Shown: positions 52,956 to 62,390 of the stretch, in pieces
How the letters are laid out: the number at the start of each line of letters is the position of its first letter
Numbering within the stretch: the stretch's first letter is position 1
Assembly (NCBI GenBank): GCA_003635265.1
Contig: PYIZ01000021.1
Coordinates: 29,491-93,490, forward strand
Origin: Candidatus Poribacteria bacterium
GTDB taxonomy: Bacteria; Poribacteria; WGA-4E; PCPOR2b
Direction of reading: 5' to 3'
Length of the DNA stretch: 64,000 nucleotides
Translations under genes and position numbers: made by a program
The notes under the pieces: generated by a model
The model's input: only the letters and a program-made list of their open reading frames with translations
Database searches by the model: none
What the model was told of the DNA's origin: nothing

Positions 52956-53390
52956 ATGAATTCAGAGACGGATAAAACAAGGGGCTATGTCGCGCAGAAC
53001 CCACCCATCGTCTTCTTTGACGGTGTGTGTGGGATGTGCAACCGATTTGTCGATCTGATCCTCAAGATTGATACCAAAGGGGTCTTCAGGTTCGCGCCAA
53101 TTCAAGGAGAAACCGCCAAGCAGATGTTACCACCACTCTCCGAGGCACCTCAAGAGTGGTCTATGTTCTATCTGGACAAGCGGGGAATTTACAAAGAGTC
53201 TGATGCTTTTCTGGAGGTATATCGACATTTGGGAGGGGCATGGTGGCTTTTGAGTCTGCTGCGCCTGATTCCACGAGGTATTCGCGATTTTGTTTATCGA
53301 ACTGTCGCTCGAAACCGATACCGATGGTTTGGGAAGAGAGATGCGTGTCGGATTCCGAGTCCCGAAGAGAGATGTCGTTTCCTTCCGTGA
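52956..53390 (+). CDS. DCC family (DUF393) thiol-disulfide oxidoreductase-like protein
   Basis: This 144-residue protein has the DUF393 start I-V-F-F-D-G-V-C-G-M-C-N with a redox C-x-x-C, then F-A-P-I-Q-G-E-T-A and W-W-L-L-S-L-L-R-L-I-P. The family has a thioredoxin-like fold of unsure role. It lies 12 bp after E1 alpha, without an evident ribosome binding site. A hairpin repeat follows at 53451. Confidence 0.85.
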   Translation: MNSETDKTRGYVAQNPPIVFFDGVCGMCNRFVDLILKIDTKGVFRFAPIQGETAKQMLPPLSEAPQEWSMFYLDKRGIYKESDAFLEVYRHLGGAWWLLSLLRLIPRGIRDFVYRTVARNRYRWFGKRDACRIPSPEERCRFLP

Positions 53391-53450
53391 AACCCTTTCA
53401 TCCCTAAGAGCCTGTTTGAAAAGTCATTTTGGGTAAACTGATTTGCCCCG

Positions 53451-53480
53451 AAACCGAGTTTTTTCGGCAAAACTCGGTTT
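53451..53480. repeat. Hairpin repeat AAACCGAG...CTCGGTTT (copy 1)
   Basis: A 12-bp perfect stem (AAACCGAGTTTT / AAAACTCGGTTT) with a short loop, followed by TTTGCACTTTCTTT. A nearly identical unit lies at 55564-55593 in the same orientation. The stem lies between DCC and E1 beta genes, so it may partly end or process the transcript. Confidence 0.65.
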
Positions 53481-53540
53481 CTCTTCACGCTTTGCACTTT
53501 CTTTCTATATAAGCCTCGAAAATTATGGGAGCAACCTACC

Positions 53541-54500
53541 ATGCAAAAAATCTCTTATGCACAAGCTGGATCGGACGCACTCATCGAGGAGATGAAGCGA
53601 GATCCAACCACATTTCACCTAGCAACTAGCGCTGCAGACGAACTGGTTAATGAATTCGGCTCCGAACGAGTGCGCGCCACACCCATCGCCGAGGGTGCTT
53701 TTACAGGTATTGCTATCGGCGCAGCAGGGTCAGGCTATCGACCGATCATCAACTGGGGCATGATAACGTTTTCCTTTGTTGCCATGGACCAGATCGTGAA
53801 TCAAGCGGCGAAAATCCACTATATGTTTGGGGGGCAAGCGAAGTTTCCCATCACATTTCGCGCCTCTGTCGGAGGCGGTAGGCGGGTCGCTGCACAGCAC
53901 TCTCAGAGTCCTTATTCCATGTTTATGAACCTTGCGGGATTGAAGATGATATTGCCATCAACCCCCTACGATATGAAGGGGCTGCTCAAATCTGCCATCC
54001 GCGACGACAACCCCGTTATCTCGTTTGAATCCAACCGACTCATGGGCGTTGAAGGTGAGGTGCCGGAGGAAGATTACACCGTACCATTGGGGGTCGCTGA
54101 CACCAAACGGGAAGGTAGCGATGTCACATTGGTAGCACTCGCTTGGCTCGTGCACGAAGGGCTTGCTGCAGCCGAAACGCTTGAGAAAGAGGGCGTTTCC
54201 GTCGAAGTTATCGATCCACGTTCCCTCGTACCTTTGGACGAGGCAGCGATTCGCGCTTCCGTGCAGAAAACTGGCAGGCTAGTCATCGCTGACGAAGCGG
54301 GACCTACCGCAGGAGCATCGGCAGAGATCATAACCGTGGTCACTGAGGATAGCGAAACCTTTGCAAAGCTGAAAGCACCTCCCAAGCGCGTCTGTGCGTT
54401 GCATGTACCGATACCGTATAGCCCCGGACTCGAAGATCATGTCTTCCCGGATCGGGATAACATCATTGCAGGTATAAGGGAAGTTCTTGACGCCGGGTAA
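53541..54500 (+). CDS. Thiamine diphosphate-dependent dehydrogenase E1 beta subunit (PdhB/AcoB-like)
   Basis: The 319-residue protein is the transketolase-like beta subunit: P-I-A-E-G-A-F-T-G-I-A-I-G-A (active-site glutamate), H-S-Q-S-P-Y near the channel, and V-I-D-P-R-S-L-V-P-L-D near the end. It should pair with E1 alpha at 51975. GGAG lies 9 bases before the ATG. The E2 component is missing nearby. Confidence 0.9.
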   Translation: MQKISYAQAGSDALIEEMKRDPTTFHLATSAADELVNEFGSERVRATPIAEGAFTGIAIGAAGSGYRPIINWGMITFSFVAMDQIVNQAAKIHYMFGGQAKFPITFRASVGGGRRVAAQHSQSPYSMFMNLAGLKMILPSTPYDMKGLLKSAIRDDNPVISFESNRLMGVEGEVPEEDYTVPLGVADTKREGSDVTLVALAWLVHEGLAAAETLEKEGVSVEVIDPRSLVPLDEAAIRASVQKTGRLVIADEAGPTAGASAEIITVVTEDSETFAKLKAPPKRVCALHVPIPYSPGLEDHVFPDRDNIIAGIREVLDAG

Positions 54501-54681
54501 ATGTCTTGACCCATGTCAATAAATCGTGCCACAGAATCCGTAGGGAACAACGATCGTTGTTCCTTACTGACTGCATCAGTGAATTAGTGCCCCCTTTACG
54601 CATTAGGTTTTGCGCTTCACGTTTTCTTTTGACATCAGCCAAGGTCTTACCAATAGCGCAGCATCACAATGCCGCGTCAGG

Positions 54682-55524
54682 TTATCCCCGATCCATCCAC
54701 TTGTATGCCGCCGTGGCATTCCGCCAGAAATACTTCTCGGCGGCAACGACTCCTTTCGCGTTGAAGTATTGGGACACGATCCGCTGCACCGTCGCATAGT
54801 CGGCAAATCGTTCCGATACGGGCCAATTGCTTCCGTAGACCAACCGATCCGCCCCAAACGCATCCCACAACACATCCACCGTCGGCGCATAATACGCCAC
54901 ATCAGTAGGTGCGGGTTTATCCTTCGTACTTTCCACCAATCCTGACACTTTACAGTAGACATGCGGGTTTGCCGCCGCCATCTGCATTCCTTCGACCCAC
55001 GCTGCATCGGGTGCCTTCCCATCAATAGGCACACCGGCGACGTGATTGATGACAATACGCAGTTCGGGGATTTTCGCTGCCAGCGCAGCAACGCTTGGCA
55101 AAGCATCTGGTGATGACAAAAGATCTACCGATAAATCCTTCGCAGCAAACATCTCAATGTTCGCTAGATTTCCACCCCTCACAACCTCGCCGATATCCAC
55201 CCCTCGAAGCCGTACACCTCGGAAAAGTGGATTCGCAGCATAGCGTTCAAGATTACTCTCAAAATCCGGCGACCCTATGTCTAAATTCCCAACGAACCCA
55301 ACAATAAATGGTTCATTTTCCGCAAGGTCAAGTATCCATTGGTTATCCTCAACCCATGTGCTCGCTTCAACAACGACAGTCCCCGTCACACCTTCAGGGA
55401 GGGCGAGTGCCTTGTGGTGCTCCGGGTACACAGGACGATAAAGCACGTCATCATCAGGATCGGGCCAAGGTACGCCTTCAGGTCGTGTTGGATCATAGAA
55501 ATGCGTATGTGTATCAATAATCAT
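54682..55524 (-). CDS. Amidohydrolase family 2 protein
   Basis: This 280-residue protein has the N-terminal I-D-T-H-T-H-F-Y metal motif, V-I-N-H-V-A-G in the middle and Y-G-S-N-W-P-V with the acid residue nearby, as in the lactone or fluorinated-compound hydrolase branch of family 2. GGAGG lies 6 bases before the ATG. Its upstream spacer holds the second hairpin repeat (55564). Substrate unknown, but the neighbouring Gfo/Idh protein suggests a sugar-lactone route. Confidence 0.87.
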   Translation of the reverse strand: MIIDTHTHFYDPTRPEGVPWPDPDDDVLYRPVYPEHHKALALPEGVTGTVVVEASTWVEDNQWILDLAENEPFIVGFVGNLDIGSPDFESNLERYAANPLFRGVRLRGVDIGEVVRGGNLANIEMFAAKDLSVDLLSSPDALPSVAALAAKIPELRIVINHVAGVPIDGKAPDAAWVEGMQMAAANPHVYCKVSGLVESTKDKPAPTDVAYYAPTVDVLWDAFGADRLVYGSNWPVSERFADYATVQRIVSQYFNAKGVVAAEKYFWRNATAAYKWMDRG

Positions 55525-55563
55525 CTGTTGCCTCCATCGCTCATGTTAAAAAATAGGGCAAAG

Positions 55564-55593
55564 AAACCGAGTTTTTTCTTCAAAACTCGGTTT
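55564..55593. repeat. Hairpin repeat AAACCGAG...CTCGGTTT (copy 2)
   Basis: Same 12-bp stem and flanking TTTGCACTTTCTTT as at 53451. Copies share about 60 bp, so they are a dispersed repeat and not an isolated terminator. Confidence 0.65.
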
Positions 55594-55675
55594 CTCGAAG
55601 GGCTTTGCACTTTCTTTTGATATTCTCTTTTCTGTTGTAAATTCTTTCCTACGAGATCGCTGGCACACGCACCGG

Positions 55676-56638
55676 TCAGTGTTCACGCGACGATTGATTT
55701 GCAGCAATTGATATCGCTGCCGACTTAAGTCCATCGGTATAGGAAGACCGGATCAGCGATTTGTCCCCCGTCTGAATCGCTTGGATAAATGCCTCATCGA
55801 TCGAAAGGGGTTCTTCATCAGACACCGTAATCGTTGCTGCGTCTTCGGGAACAATTCGCACCTCTCCCCAGCCGAGCTGAACGGTGTAGTGCCCCTCGAC
55901 GATAAAATCGGTGCGTGACCCCCCGCCACCATTAATCAGAGCAGAACTGGTTGAGATGTAGCCAACTGCTCCACTCTCAAATTGAAGCGTGACCACCTCC
56001 GCATCAGGAATTGTATGGTTTTCCTGATCAATATTAATCTGCATGGCATCAATCTTATAGACCTCGACAATTTCGCCGGCGATATACCGAATCATATCGA
56101 GCTGGTGAGTCGCTTGCTCATGAAGCATCCCACCCGATTTTTCCATCACGCACCACCAGTGGCTCGGTCCCCCAGGGACCCCACCCCAGCGATGACAAGC
56201 GACCATACCAACGGTTTTATCCTTAAGGAAATCACGCGCAGCGGTTGCAACATTGTTGTACCGTCCTTGATAACCAACACAGGAAATCACACCCGATTTA
56301 TCAATCGCTTCCATAATGCGGATCCCGGTCTCAAGTTCTAGCACAACCGGCTTCTGCACAAGTAGGTGAAATCCTCTCTCTGCTGCCATGATCTCTCCGT
56401 CGGAGTGAGCGAAGGGTGGCAGACAGAAATAGACAGCATCCAGATCTACTTCATCAAACATCCTTCGGTAATCTGTATATGGCTGTCCACCATAGGTTTC
56501 GACTGCTGTGTTCGCACGCGATTCGTCAATATCACAAAGGGCTGCGATACGCACATTTTCCATCTCTGCAAGGTTACGGAGATGGCTATTTGCAATGCCG
56601 CCCGTTCCAACAAAACCAACTTTTACCGGCTGACTCAT
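55676..56638 (-). CDS. Gfo/Idh/MocA family oxidoreductase
   Basis: I take the ATG at 56638 (320 residues, M-S-Q-P-V-K-V-G-F-V-G-T-G-G-I-A) since GGAGG lies just before it; the frame runs on to 56854 through repeat sequence. The catalytic motif is V-Q-K-P-V-V rather than the usual E-K-P. The rest is of normal family length. It is transcribed toward the amidohydrolase, 151 bp away. Confidence 0.85.
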   Translation of the reverse strand: MSQPVKVGFVGTGGIANSHLRNLAEMENVRIAALCDIDESRANTAVETYGGQPYTDYRRMFDEVDLDAVYFCLPPFAHSDGEIMAAERGFHLLVQKPVVLELETGIRIMEAIDKSGVISCVGYQGRYNNVATAARDFLKDKTVGMVACHRWGGVPGGPSHWWCVMEKSGGMLHEQATHQLDMIRYIAGEIVEVYKIDAMQINIDQENHTIPDAEVVTLQFESGAVGYISTSSALINGGGGSRTDFIVEGHYTVQLGWGEVRIVPEDAATITVSDEEPLSIDEAFIQAIQTGDKSLIRSSYTDGLKSAAISIAANQSSREH

Positions 56639-57314
56639 GATCCCTCCTAGAGTAAAACGTGATGCGTGAAACGTGAAAATCGGAAAACAGAATCGTCTCG
56701 TTTTTTCATCATGGCGCGATGAACGAATGAACCCATGAACGATGTAGTATCGTAGGTTGGGTTGAACGGTTGAAAGCACCGCGCTATCATGGGCAGCAGA
56801 ATTCCTGCCTTTCAACACTACATTCCTACGGATAGCGAGAGTGAAACCCAACACTCACAACCAATGAATCAATGAACTAATGAGCCAATAAACTAACTGT
56901 GTTATTAAATTATACCGAAAGCCTTTGTAAAATGTAAAGCCAAGATAAAGTAAACACGCATCAAGATCCAGTGTATCTCCCTTGCCTGAAATTTAGGTGA
57001 TTCGCTGCCCAAATTTTCAGCAAATTGCTAAAAAATGTATCAGCGCTTTGGGATGAGCATTACACAACCAATCATTTCAAAAAATCCTGTAATAACACCG
57101 TTGTCTCTGTCTTTCAACTGTTTTCGCCGCTACAAAAAATATCCTCATTAACCGCTGGCATCTTTTTTGCCTACGGTCATTAGCATAAAGATTTGGTCTT
57201 TGGCATCGGAAAGATAAACGATCTAAGCAGCTACAATCTTTTGTTCATCTTTCCTCCGCTTTACGGATAATTTACAATACGCCGACGAAGGTGCCACCTA
57301 ATAAGGAGACAAAA
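56639..57314. other. Spacer upstream of the ammonium transporter
   Basis: No gene is seen. It has words of the ACGTGATGCGTGAAACGTGAAAA repeat near 56653, a GTAGGTTGGGTTGAAC...AAACCCAAC inverted repeat at about 56752-56853, ATGAACTA words and then AT-rich sequence holding the candidate sigma-54 promoter at 57156. Confidence 0.6.
57156..57170 (+). promoter_or_regulatory. Candidate sigma-54 promoter of the first amtB
   Basis: TGGCATCTTTTTTGC has GG and GC exactly 10 bases apart, the sigma-54 -24/-12 spacing, within T-G-G-C-A...T-T-T-G-C. It lies about 145 bp before the transporter's start. Nitrogen-control promoters of this type commonly drive amtB. No NtrC site was identified. Confidence 0.55.
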
Positions 57315-58682
57315 ATGAAAAGATTCCTTCAGAGCGATTACAGGATTGCAGGAATTGTTCTGATTTTGACACTATGTCTAGGTACGAGCGCTTTCGCCTT
57401 AGACGGCTTCGTCGAAGGTGAAAAGATCGAAACCTCAAAATATATTGCTGACACCATCTGGGTATTGGTTGCTGCCTTTCTGGTTTTCTTTATGCAGGCG
57501 GGATTCTCCATGGTCGAAGCGGGATTTACCCGCGCGAAAAACGCCGTCAATATCCTGATGAAAAACCTAATGGATTTCTCGATGGGAGCTATCGCTTACT
57601 GGGCGATCGGATTCGCAATTATGTTCGGCGATGGCAATGGCTTCCTCGGATTGAGCGGATGGTTCGTCTCCGGAGAAACAAAAGGCTTCAGCGCCCTAGA
57701 GTGGAGTTCCGTTCCAACACTCGCTGCATGGCTGTTCCAACTGGTTTTCGCTGCCACCGCAGCGACAATCGTCTCTGGTGCGATGGCTGAACGAACAAAG
57801 TTCAGAAGCTATCTAATTTACAGCGTTTTCATCACCGGTTTAATCTATCCGATCGTCGGACACTGGATCTGGGGAGGCGGTTGGCTGTCGAGTATGGGAA
57901 TGTTGGATTTCGCAGGCTCAACGGTCGTCCACTCAACGGGCGGCTGGCTCGCTTTAGCGGGTGCAATCGTACTCGGTGCTCGCACCGGTAAGTACGATGC
58001 AAATGGAAGACCTCGCCCAATTCCCGGACATAACCTGCCGTTAGCAGCACTCGGTGTGTTTATCCTATGGCTCGGCTGGTTCGGATTTAATCCGGGGAGC
58101 CAGATGGCGGCAGATGCAAAGCCCATTGCATTAATTGCGGTAACGACAAACCTCGCTGCCGCGGCGGGCGCAATTCTCGCTATGATAACTGCTTGGTTCA
58201 AACTCAAGAAACCCGATGCTGGCATGGCACTCAACGGTGCACTGGCTGGGCTTGTTGCTATTACTGCACCATGCGCGTTTGTTACACCAGTGGCAGCAGT
58301 AATTATTGGCGCAATCGCAGGTGTTGTGGTCGTCTTTTCAGTCTTAATAATTGAAAACCTGAGAATCGATGATCCCGTTGGCGCGATTTCTGTACACGGT
58401 GTTTGCGGCGCTTTGGGAACCCTCTTGCTTGGATTGTTCCACACCGAACAAGGAATTCTTTATGCAGCGGATAAAGGTGCAGCATTCAAATTCTTTGGCG
58501 CCCAATTCATTGGTGTCGTTGCTGTTTTTGCGTGGTGTATGGTAGCAGGCTTTATCCTGTTTTACGGCATCAAAACGATTGTCGGGTTGCGTACTAGCGA
58601 AGAAGAAGAGTTGGAAGGGTTGGACTATGGCGAACACGGTGCCAGCGCGTATCCAGACTTTACAATTTCTTCTATTAATTAG
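57315..58682 (+). CDS. amtB: Ammonium transporter (Amt family)
   Basis: Amt trimers carry ammonium across the inner membrane. The 455-residue protein starts at 57315 (AAGGAG 6 bases upstream), has a signal-type N-terminus ending near A-F-A-L-D and then 11 helices. The pore histidines are present in T-V-V-H-S-T-G and V-H-G-V-C-G; F-T-R-A-K-N-A-V-N follows the first helix. A second Amt gene lies 460 bp downstream, but no GlnB/GlnK gene is near. The two Amt proteins are clearly different, so this is not a recent duplication. Confidence 0.94.
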   Translation: MKRFLQSDYRIAGIVLILTLCLGTSAFALDGFVEGEKIETSKYIADTIWVLVAAFLVFFMQAGFSMVEAGFTRAKNAVNILMKNLMDFSMGAIAYWAIGFAIMFGDGNGFLGLSGWFVSGETKGFSALEWSSVPTLAAWLFQLVFAATAATIVSGAMAERTKFRSYLIYSVFITGLIYPIVGHWIWGGGWLSSMGMLDFAGSTVVHSTGGWLALAGAIVLGARTGKYDANGRPRPIPGHNLPLAALGVFILWLGWFGFNPGSQMAADAKPIALIAVTTNLAAAAGAILAMITAWFKLKKPDAGMALNGALAGLVAITAPCAFVTPVAAVIIGAIAGVVVVFSVLIIENLRIDDPVGAISVHGVCGALGTLLLGLFHTEQGILYAADKGAAFKFFGAQFIGVVAVFAWCMVAGFILFYGIKTIVGLRTSEEEELEGLDYGEHGASAYPDFTISSIN

Positions 58683-59142
58683 AAGATAGGTAAGCGTTCA
58701 GGTAAAGGCTACATCTGAAATGCGTAAGTCCTGTTAAATGAAAAATCGAGATTCCAAGCTGAAGATGGCAGGATAACGAACAGAGGCGTCCATTTTGGGG
58801 CAAGTGGGGATAAAGGGATCGGGCTACTTTTCGTTGAGAGGATAGATTGCTGCGTTTCAGCGGGTGCCCTGCCCGTTCTTCAAAAAAAAGAACCCACCCC
58901 TAAATCACATAAAATCGAAAAATTCTGTTTACTTTTGAAGCCGATGGTGTTATACTGCCTGACGAGAAGTTTGTGATAACTTTGGAGTTGAGCATAGCGA
59001 AATCTCGTTCCGTTTCACGAGAATCCCGACGAGCTGGGTGTCCCCCTAGTCTCGCCTGTCCCGATTTATCGCGGGCACGGACGATCGATCGGAGTTCTTA
59101 TCGGGGTAGGTAGTGATCGTCTAAACCTAAATGGAGGTAAAA
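58683..59142. other. Spacer between the two ammonium transporter genes
   Basis: No gene. A fragment ending TGCGTAAGTCCTG at about 58727 matches the end of the element at 21743-21857. Palindromes of the CCCGATTTATCG type occur near 59060. No sigma-54 site like that of the first amtB was seen. Confidence 0.55.
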
Positions 59143-60534
59143 ATGCACCAACAACCACAGAGTGTGTTTAGGTTTCAGAAACATACAGTAAAACCTATAA
59201 GACTTTTAAGATATGGTAAACCCAGAACTGTTCTGGGAATGCTGTTCGTACTGATGTTCTTAGCACTCCCGAAACTTGCTCTCGCTGAAGACGCGCTTGA
59301 TTCGGGTGACACCGCTTGGCTGCTCACAGCAACAGCGCTGGTTCTGTTTATGACCATCCCCGGTCTTGCCCTATTCTATGGCGGACTGGTGCGTGCCAAA
59401 AATGTTCTATCGCTATTGATGCAGTGTTTTACATTGACCGGGCTGATTACCGTTATTTGGATCGTGATTGGCTATAGCATCGCCTTTGATACAACCGGCA
59501 TGTCTATGAAAGTAACCAATGGCCACTCATTTGTCGGCGGGCTCGGTAAGGCGTTCCTTCGGGGTGTGAATGCGGATAGTTTATCAGGCACTATCCCGGA
59601 AACAGTGTTTATCTGCTTCCAGATGACCTTTGCCATCATCACACCCGCCCTGATCGCGGGAGCCTTCGCCGAGCGAATGAAATTCTCCGCCATGCTCTGG
59701 TTCATGGGGATCTGGTCTATAATTGTGTACGCGCCAATTTGCCACATGGCTTGGGCAGGTGATGGCTCATACTTTGGAGATATTTTGGGCGCACTCGATT
59801 TTGCCGGTGGGACTGTGGTGCACGTCAACGCAGGTGTTGCGGCGCTTGTCGCTGCCCTAATGATTGGCAAACGCTACGGCTATCCTGAGACTCCCATGCC
59901 ACCCCACAACTTGACCCTGACAGTCATCGGTGCCTCTATGCTCTGGGTGGGTTGGTTCGGTTTCAATGCCGGTAGCGCTTTGGCGGCTGACGGTGCAGCA
60001 GGAATGGCGATGCTAGTCACACAAATCTCTACAGGCACCGCCGCATTGGCTTGGATGTTTATTGAGTGGATAAAGTACAAAAAGCCAAGCGTGCTAGGTA
60101 TCGTCACCGGTGCCGTCGCAGGGCTTGTGGCAATCACACCAGCCTCCGGCAGCGTTGGACCGATGGGCGCATTGGTTATCGGACTCGCTTCAGGCGTGAT
60201 CTGCTTCTGGGGCGCGACCAGTCTCAAGCATAAGCTCGGATACGACGATTCGCTCGATGCCTTTGGCGTACACGGTATCGGTGGTATCGTTGGATGCTTG
60301 TTGACCGGCGTATTCGCCGCAGAAGGATTGGGTGGAATGGGAATGGACAAGAGTATCGGTTTACAACTTTGGAGTCAGTTTGTCAGTCTCATCGTGACCA
60401 TACTTTGGAGCGGGATTCTTTCCTTTATTATTCTAAAGGCTGTTGATAGGGCGGTTGGTTTACGCGTCAGATACAACGATGAACAAGAAGGATTAGACCT
60501 CGCGCTACACAACGAACGAGGCTACAATCTGTAG
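59143..60534 (+). CDS. amtB: Ammonium transporter (Amt family)
   Basis: This 463-residue protein starts at 59143 (GGAGG 5 bases upstream), has an N-terminal signal-type helix ending near A-L-A-E-D and 11 membrane helices. Pore histidines lie in G-T-V-V-H-V-N-A-G and F-G-V-H-G-I-G-G. It belongs to the same family as the upstream gene but a different branch (F-Y-G-G-L-V-R-A-K-N is the marker of the AmtB-type group). A terminator hairpin follows. Confidence 0.94.
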   Translation: MHQQPQSVFRFQKHTVKPIRLLRYGKPRTVLGMLFVLMFLALPKLALAEDALDSGDTAWLLTATALVLFMTIPGLALFYGGLVRAKNVLSLLMQCFTLTGLITVIWIVIGYSIAFDTTGMSMKVTNGHSFVGGLGKAFLRGVNADSLSGTIPETVFICFQMTFAIITPALIAGAFAERMKFSAMLWFMGIWSIIVYAPICHMAWAGDGSYFGDILGALDFAGGTVVHVNAGVAALVAALMIGKRYGYPETPMPPHNLTLTVIGASMLWVGWFGFNAGSALAADGAAGMAMLVTQISTGTAALAWMFIEWIKYKKPSVLGIVTGAVAGLVAITPASGSVGPMGALVIGLASGVICFWGATSLKHKLGYDDSLDAFGVHGIGGIVGCLLTGVFAAEGLGGMGMDKSIGLQLWSQFVSLIVTILWSGILSFIILKAVDRAVGLRVRYNDEQEGLDLALHNERGYNL

Positions 60535-60547
60535 AGCTACTACAAAG

Positions 60548-60615
60548 AACCGCAGATTTCATAGAACTATGTCAATAGGACATTACTCACGAGATTCTAT
60601 GGGATCTGCGGTTTT
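60548..60615. terminator. Bidirectional stem-loop between amtB and MBL genes
   Basis: AACCGCAGAT (60548-60557) pairs with ATCTGCGGTT (60604-60613), 10 bp, followed by TT. Inside, TTCATAGAA and TTCTATGGG pair partly to lengthen the stem. It lies between two convergent genes and could stop both. Confidence 0.7.
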
Positions 60616-60618
60616 GTA

Positions 60619-61491
60619 TTAAATGTCACCTGTTTTCGCCAGACTCCGGTGGACAATTTCAATCCATCGTCCCGTCGAAATGAAACCGGCTCCCCAAGAA
60701 CGCCATTTTTTGGGAAGTCCCGCCGCTTTAATTTCTTCCAAACTTTTTCCTACCTCTATCTGATCTTGAATTATGTCTATTGTCGCCACAAGCGTCTGGT
60801 GATAAGTCTTAAGATCGTCAATATCCGAAAGGGGCCCGTGTCCCGGAATCAGTTTCACGTCAGGCGGCAGTTCGGTTAAGAGTTTTTCAATATGCTTTAT
60901 TAATCCCTCCACATCCCCGCCGCTGCTCAAATCAACGTAGGGAAATCGACCGGAGAAGAAGAGATCCCCCATATGCACAACGTTCGATCCGGTAAAAAAA
61001 ATGACGCTGTCCCCATCCGTATGGCTATTCGGGAAGTGGATGACACGGATCTCCTCACCGTTGAAGTGGATAGACAACGAATCGTCGAATGTAACAACCG
61101 GCAGGGCTTCTTGGGGAGAAGATTCCATCTGTAATCGCTTTCGCACATTGGCGTGAGAGATGATAGGCACCTCATTACCGAAAACGGTATTGCCGCCGGT
61201 GTGATCGCCGTGAAAGTGTGTATTAATCAAAAATTTTAACGGCACATCACTCAATTCTTTGAGTGCGTTCCGAATCTTCTCCGCCAACGGCGCAAACTGA
61301 TCGTCAACAAGCAGAATCCCGTCCGGTCCCACCGACGCACCGATATTCCCACCAGCCCCTTCTAACATATAGATGTTGCCGGCAACGTGAGTAGTTTTAA
61401 TTTTAATCCTTGCGAAATCCATCTGCGCCCAAGCAGCGATGGCCAAGAAAACGGCAATCGCCGCGGCGATTGTATAAGTCAGCCGTTTCAT
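60619..61491 (-). CDS. Periplasmic MBL-fold metallo-hydrolase
   Basis: The 290-residue protein starts at 61491 with a signal peptide (basic, then A-A-A-I-A-V-F-L-A-I-A-A-W-A-Q), so it acts outside the inner membrane. The zinc motif H-F-H-G-D-H is intact, with further ligands in H-F-P-N-S-H-T and P-G-H-G. It resembles glyoxalase-like or class B beta-lactamase-like enzymes; the substrate is unknown. It overlaps or nearly abuts the kinase-like gene upstream (17 bp). Confidence 0.88.
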   Translation of the reverse strand: MKRLTYTIAAAIAVFLAIAAWAQMDFARIKIKTTHVAGNIYMLEGAGGNIGASVGPDGILLVDDQFAPLAEKIRNALKELSDVPLKFLINTHFHGDHTGGNTVFGNEVPIISHANVRKRLQMESSPQEALPVVTFDDSLSIHFNGEEIRVIHFPNSHTDGDSVIFFTGSNVVHMGDLFFSGRFPYVDLSSGGDVEGLIKHIEKLLTELPPDVKLIPGHGPLSDIDDLKTYHQTLVATIDIIQDQIEVGKSLEEIKAAGLPKKWRSWGAGFISTGRWIEIVHRSLAKTGDI

Positions 61492-61508
61492 AGCTTTTCC
61501 TCTCAAAC

Positions 61509-62174
61509 TCATTTAGCCTGTAAAGCCTGATGCGCCAACATCCGCAGGCGATCCGCATCCGACAGGTACAACTCGATCTGCTCGACAAATTCGGCAAGCG
61601 TTTCCGCCACCGTCGCTGTTGTGGTGTCAAGCGTAAATTTTCTGCGAATCAGCGAGGCTTGGTACTCCTCCTCAAACCGTTGCAGGACATATTCGATATC
61701 CTTTTCCTGTAGAACACCACGCGGTTGTGGATTGTCTCGCATCCGTTGCGCAATAACCTCGGCTGATGCTGTCAGTAGAATGAGCACCGTGTCAGGTGCT
61801 TCCTCCATAATTGTTTTCTCCGCCGCTCGTGCTAACGTCGTGCGCTCCGCATACTCACCTTTTCCACCGTAGCCGTAATACAACGGCGCATAGACCGCCT
61901 CCTCAATATGAAAACCGGTCATATTGTGGTCCGGATCAGCATAAAACGCAGGTTGCAGGTGATACTCAATAATATAACGCTGGAACATCTCCTTGAGTCG
62001 TGGACTCAATGCCGCAAATTGATCCTGATCTTCCACTGTTAATTCATTGGAAGGGATGGTAAAATGGTCATGGAAGCCGCGAGCACCACCTAGGGTGTCA
62101 TCAATCCATTTTACAATTTCATTGGCTAACGTTGTCTTACCGGCGTATTCGCAGCCGACGAGGATGAGTCTCAT
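61509..62174 (-). CDS. P-loop nucleotide kinase-like protein
   Basis: The 221-residue protein begins M-R-L-I-L-V-G-C-E-Y-A-G-K-T-T, a Walker A motif (7-15). A region with R-M-R-D-N-P-Q-P-R may be the lid. It resembles small-molecule or nucleoside kinases, but no specific family is recognised. AGGAG lies 9 bases upstream. It is followed by the MBL gene. Confidence 0.75.
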   Translation of the reverse strand: MRLILVGCEYAGKTTLANEIVKWIDDTLGGARGFHDHFTIPSNELTVEDQDQFAALSPRLKEMFQRYIIEYHLQPAFYADPDHNMTGFHIEEAVYAPLYYGYGGKGEYAERTTLARAAEKTIMEEAPDTVLILLTASAEVIAQRMRDNPQPRGVLQEKDIEYVLQRFEEEYQASLIRRKFTLDTTTATVAETLAEFVEQIELYLSDADRLRMLAHQALQAK

Positions 62175-62390
62175 AATATCTTTCTCCTAAAGGGTGTAGC
62201 GTGCTAAAATTGATGCCGGGGCCATCCGCCCAAAAATACCAACGGAATGATGGTCGGCGCTGGTATTCAACCGTTAATCTCGCTCAGTATAGCAGAGATC
62301 CGAAGTCCCGTCAACAGTGCAAACAGCCAGTCATATAACCTAAGTTAGTACTCATATGAACACCATTAATTGTATACAGGAGATACCAAA

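Noticed and set aside
57845..58444. 199-codon minus-strand frame
   Set aside because: Antisense of the amtB gene; composition biased to A, I, P, as expected from the reverse of hydrophobic codons.
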